From Candidatus Tayloriibacteriota bacterium (GTDB lineage: Bacteria; Patescibacteriota; Minisyncoccia; Phycocordibacterales; UBA11359), in the NCBI GenBank assembly GCA_003455555.1, contig DMQX01000059.1:1-13272 (forward strand): 13,272 nucleotides of DNA, given 5' to 3'. Shown here in pieces: positions 11,728-13,272 of this stretch (positions are counted from its first letter, which is position 1; each line of letters opens with the position of its first letter). A program made the position numbers and the translations under genes. The notes below the pieces were generated by a model. The model was not told where the DNA came from. It searched no databases and saw only the letters and a list, made by a program, of their open reading frames with translations.

Positions 11728-13149
11728 TCAGGTGCCAGCCAAAAGATACCGTATGGCATCTGCCGCGCTGTACGAACTTTGGGCGTCAGCCATAACATGG
11801 GGAAGGAAAGTCAGATCGTCTCCAAGTGTAACGACCGGAGGTTCTCCTATGTCGCCCAAACCAGTTGTGGACATGAGACCGTTGCAGATACATCCTCTGC
11901 CTACGGTGTCTTTGATGTTTCCGCCTTTGGCCACAAAAATGTCCTCAGGTTCACTTGCGCATCTGTACCCCACGGTGCCGTCCGGTTTTTCATAAAGTGA
12001 AACCAGTGCACCGTGATTGCAAATGCGAATTCTGCCGTCGCGGACACTTTTTTCTGAGAGTGTATCTTCGATGGTTGCCACTTTGAATGGAAAACCAGTC
12101 GGCGAAATTCGCATGTCGGTTCGCACTTTTAGTGCACCTGTGTAACCGAGCTCGCGAATTTTCCTACGAAGTTCTGGTTCCATGCCGGACTCTTCACACA
12201 ACGCAAAGATTGATCCGACTTGGATACCGTTTGCTCCAATAGAAAGTGCCCACTTCAATTTTTCCGGTGAGGCGTAAGATCCACCGATCCAGAACGGTAG
12301 ACCAAGTTCTGCGATCTTGTGATAATCCACCACGTCTTTTTCACCGTATATGGGTTGTGGCTCACCTTGCTCGTTGCAGACGATCTTTCTGGGGGGAGCA
12401 TTATGGCCGCCAGCGGTCGACTCCTCGATCACAAATCCTTGCACACTGCCTTCAGGCAATTTCTTTGTGAAGATAGAAGCCAAAAGGTTGGATGCAATGA
12501 TCGGGATGAACCCCGGTCTTTGCAGTGGAGGAAGTTTTCCTCCGAAGAATTGTTCGGGATTGAAACTCATCATGTGACTCGTGAGGTTGGTGCCGATTAT
12601 CGGTACGCGATAGCTTGCAGTATTGTCGGCAACGAGATTATCCATCAGTTCTGGGATTTGAAGCGGTATACCCGCGCCCATGGTGATGAAATCCACGCCG
12701 GCAAGCATTGCGCCGGTTATCGCGTAGACGTGAGGCATGGCCAGTTTTTCCAGGTAGTTGATACTGACTGGATTTTTGTGACCTTCTTTTGCCAACCAAA
12801 CGAAGGCAAAGTTTGCGCACACGACCAGAGAGATCAATGAATCAGACGGCTTCACCGTAAACATCGCCACACTTTTGAAAGGCGTGCCTTTTGGAATACC
12901 GCCTTCCACATAGTAGGTTTCCCAAATTTTTTCCACGACTTGCGGAAACGGGAAGTGTGAAAGAGCTCGACGCATGTGTCCGCCCGGATCACCTTTTTGC
13001 AGGAGGCGCGCCAGAAGCCTCTCAAGAGATACGCCAGAGATGGTGCCACGTTGACCAGCCATCGAAACTGTACGAGACAGGAGCCAGCCGGAGATATTAA
13101 ACCCCATGCCGCCCTGCACAATTTGTGGAGGCAATGAAATTGTATTCAT
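11728..13149 (-). CDS. Nitronate-monooxygenase-like FMN protein with cysteine-bearing C-terminal extension, 473 aa
   Basis: The start MNTISLPPQIVQGGMG at 13147-13149 is chosen because an AAGGAAG Shine-Dalgarno lies seven bases upstream; the longer frame to 13260 has no such signal. The fold is an FMN-binding TIM barrel of the nitronate monooxygenase / 2-nitropropane dioxygenase / FabK group. It has QGGMG at 12-16, AGVDFITMGAGIP near 150-162, and EESTAGGHNAPPR near 242-254 with His249 at the catalytic-histidine place. The phosphate-binding WIGGSYASPEK and GANGIQVGS lie near 287-313. Known members oxidise nitronates or reduce enoyl thioesters; the substrate here is not evident. At 473 residues it is about 100 longer than simple family members. 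The extension holds Cys377, Cys397, Cys420 and Cys422 (GRGCICNGLMSTTGLGD) and could bind a metal. I recall related long forms in other bacteria. It forms its own transcription unit. Confidence 0.85.
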   Translation of the reverse strand: MNTISLPPQIVQGGMGFNISGWLLSRTVSMAGQRGTISGVSLERLLARLLQKGDPGGHMRRALSHFPFPQVVEKIWETYYVEGGIPKGTPFKSVAMFTVKPSDSLISLVVCANFAFVWLAKEGHKNPVSINYLEKLAMPHVYAITGAMLAGVDFITMGAGIPLQIPELMDNLVADNTASYRVPIIGTNLTSHMMSFNPEQFFGGKLPPLQRPGFIPIIASNLLASIFTKKLPEGSVQGFVIEESTAGGHNAPPRKIVCNEQGEPQPIYGEKDVVDYHKIAELGLPFWIGGSYASPEKLKWALSIGANGIQVGSIFALCEESGMEPELRRKIRELGYTGALKVRTDMRISPTGFPFKVATIEDTLSEKSVRDGRIRICNHGALVSLYEKPDGTVGYRCASEPEDIFVAKGGNIKDTVGRGCICNGLMSTTGLGDIGEPPVVTLGDDLTFLPHVMADAQSSYSAADAIRYLLAGT

Positions 13150-13188
13150 AGCTACGCTTCCTTTTGTAAAAGACCTTTTTCTTATTAC

Positions 13189-13216
13189 ATGATAACAGAA
13201 TGCTAGTGCTATACAA
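13189..13216 (-). promoter_or_regulatory. Candidate promoter of the flavoprotein gene
   Basis: Minus strand: TTGTAT (13211-13216), 16 bases, TATCAT (13189-13194) preceded by TGT as an extended -10 element. The leader would be about 35 bases and contains the AAGGAAG Shine-Dalgarno. The rest of the window up to 13272 shows no further gene. Confidence 0.45.
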
Positions 13217-13272
13217 TGTAATTTGTAAATATAAGCTCCGAGACCGTTGTTCATTGACATATGATAGAGAAT

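Noticed and set aside
9930..13149. Right part as a defence island or prophage centred on gam
   Set aside because: Apart from Gam there is no nuclease, integrase, structural phage gene, toxin-antitoxin pair or methyltransferase; the neighbours are YggT, a cupin, an unknown protein and a flavoprotein, each with its own terminator or promoter.
13150..13260. Flavoprotein start at 13260 adding 37 residues
   Set aside because: The added part has no family similarity and covers the candidate promoter and Shine-Dalgarno; the start at 13149 has an AAGGAAG at correct spacing.

Overview
The window looks like one end of a contig from a small-genome bacterium, most probably a member of the Candidate Phyla Radiation (Patescibacteria, for example Saccharibacteria or a Parcubacteria-like lineage). 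This is inferred from protein style and not from a marker gene: a divergent MltG, a beta-rich insert inside a HlyD adaptor, a YggT-like protein, tiny membrane and basic proteins, dense packing and the standard genetic code. No rRNA, tRNA, CRISPR array, transposase or integrase is visible. The first 36 bases are not genomic: they are a Nextera (Tn5) sequencing adapter left on the contig end.

Layout. Left end (38-430, plus): the C-terminal piece of a GT39/PMT-type membrane glycosyltransferase, cut by the adapter. Then, all on the minus strand: a 40-residue very basic protein (445-567), the septal/cell-wall lytic transglycosylase MltG (640-1647), and a 999-residue secreted protein of eleven tandem TIG/Ig-like repeats (1762-4761). 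Next comes an efflux operon transcribed leftwards from a strong promoter at 8598-8625: a MarR repressor, two HlyD-family adaptors that each lack what the other has, and a 14-TM DHA2 transporter (4891-8567). Further right on the minus strand are a bicistron of a 55-residue glycine-rich membrane protein and an anchored carboxypeptidase-regulatory-like protein (8643-9320), a cupin (9365-9760), and a Mu Gam-like DNA-end-binding protein (9930-10475). A YggT-family membrane protein lies on the plus strand (10673-11038). The right end holds an unrecognised 128-residue protein (11158-11544) and a nitronate-monooxygenase-like flavoprotein with a cysteine-bearing tail (11728-13149), both minus.

Several minus-strand units carry clear intrinsic terminators (hairpins at 1685-1708, 4811-4833, 9343-9358, 9866-9887, 11101-11129, 11678-11707). 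Two kinds of translation start are mixed. mltG, the 55-residue gene and the cupin gene have a promoter-like -10 box only 6-7 bases before ATG and no Shine-Dalgarno, as expected for leaderless mRNAs. gam, the 128-residue gene and the flavoprotein gene have clear Shine-Dalgarno sequences and longer leaders.

The most coherent theme is the envelope: glycosyltransferase, MltG, surface repeat protein, efflux pump, anchored Ig-like protein and YggT. The points most worth a second look are the split pair of efflux adaptors with its MarR operator, the stand-alone Gam protein, and the candidate leaderless promoters. I did not find a convincing new defence or mobile system.
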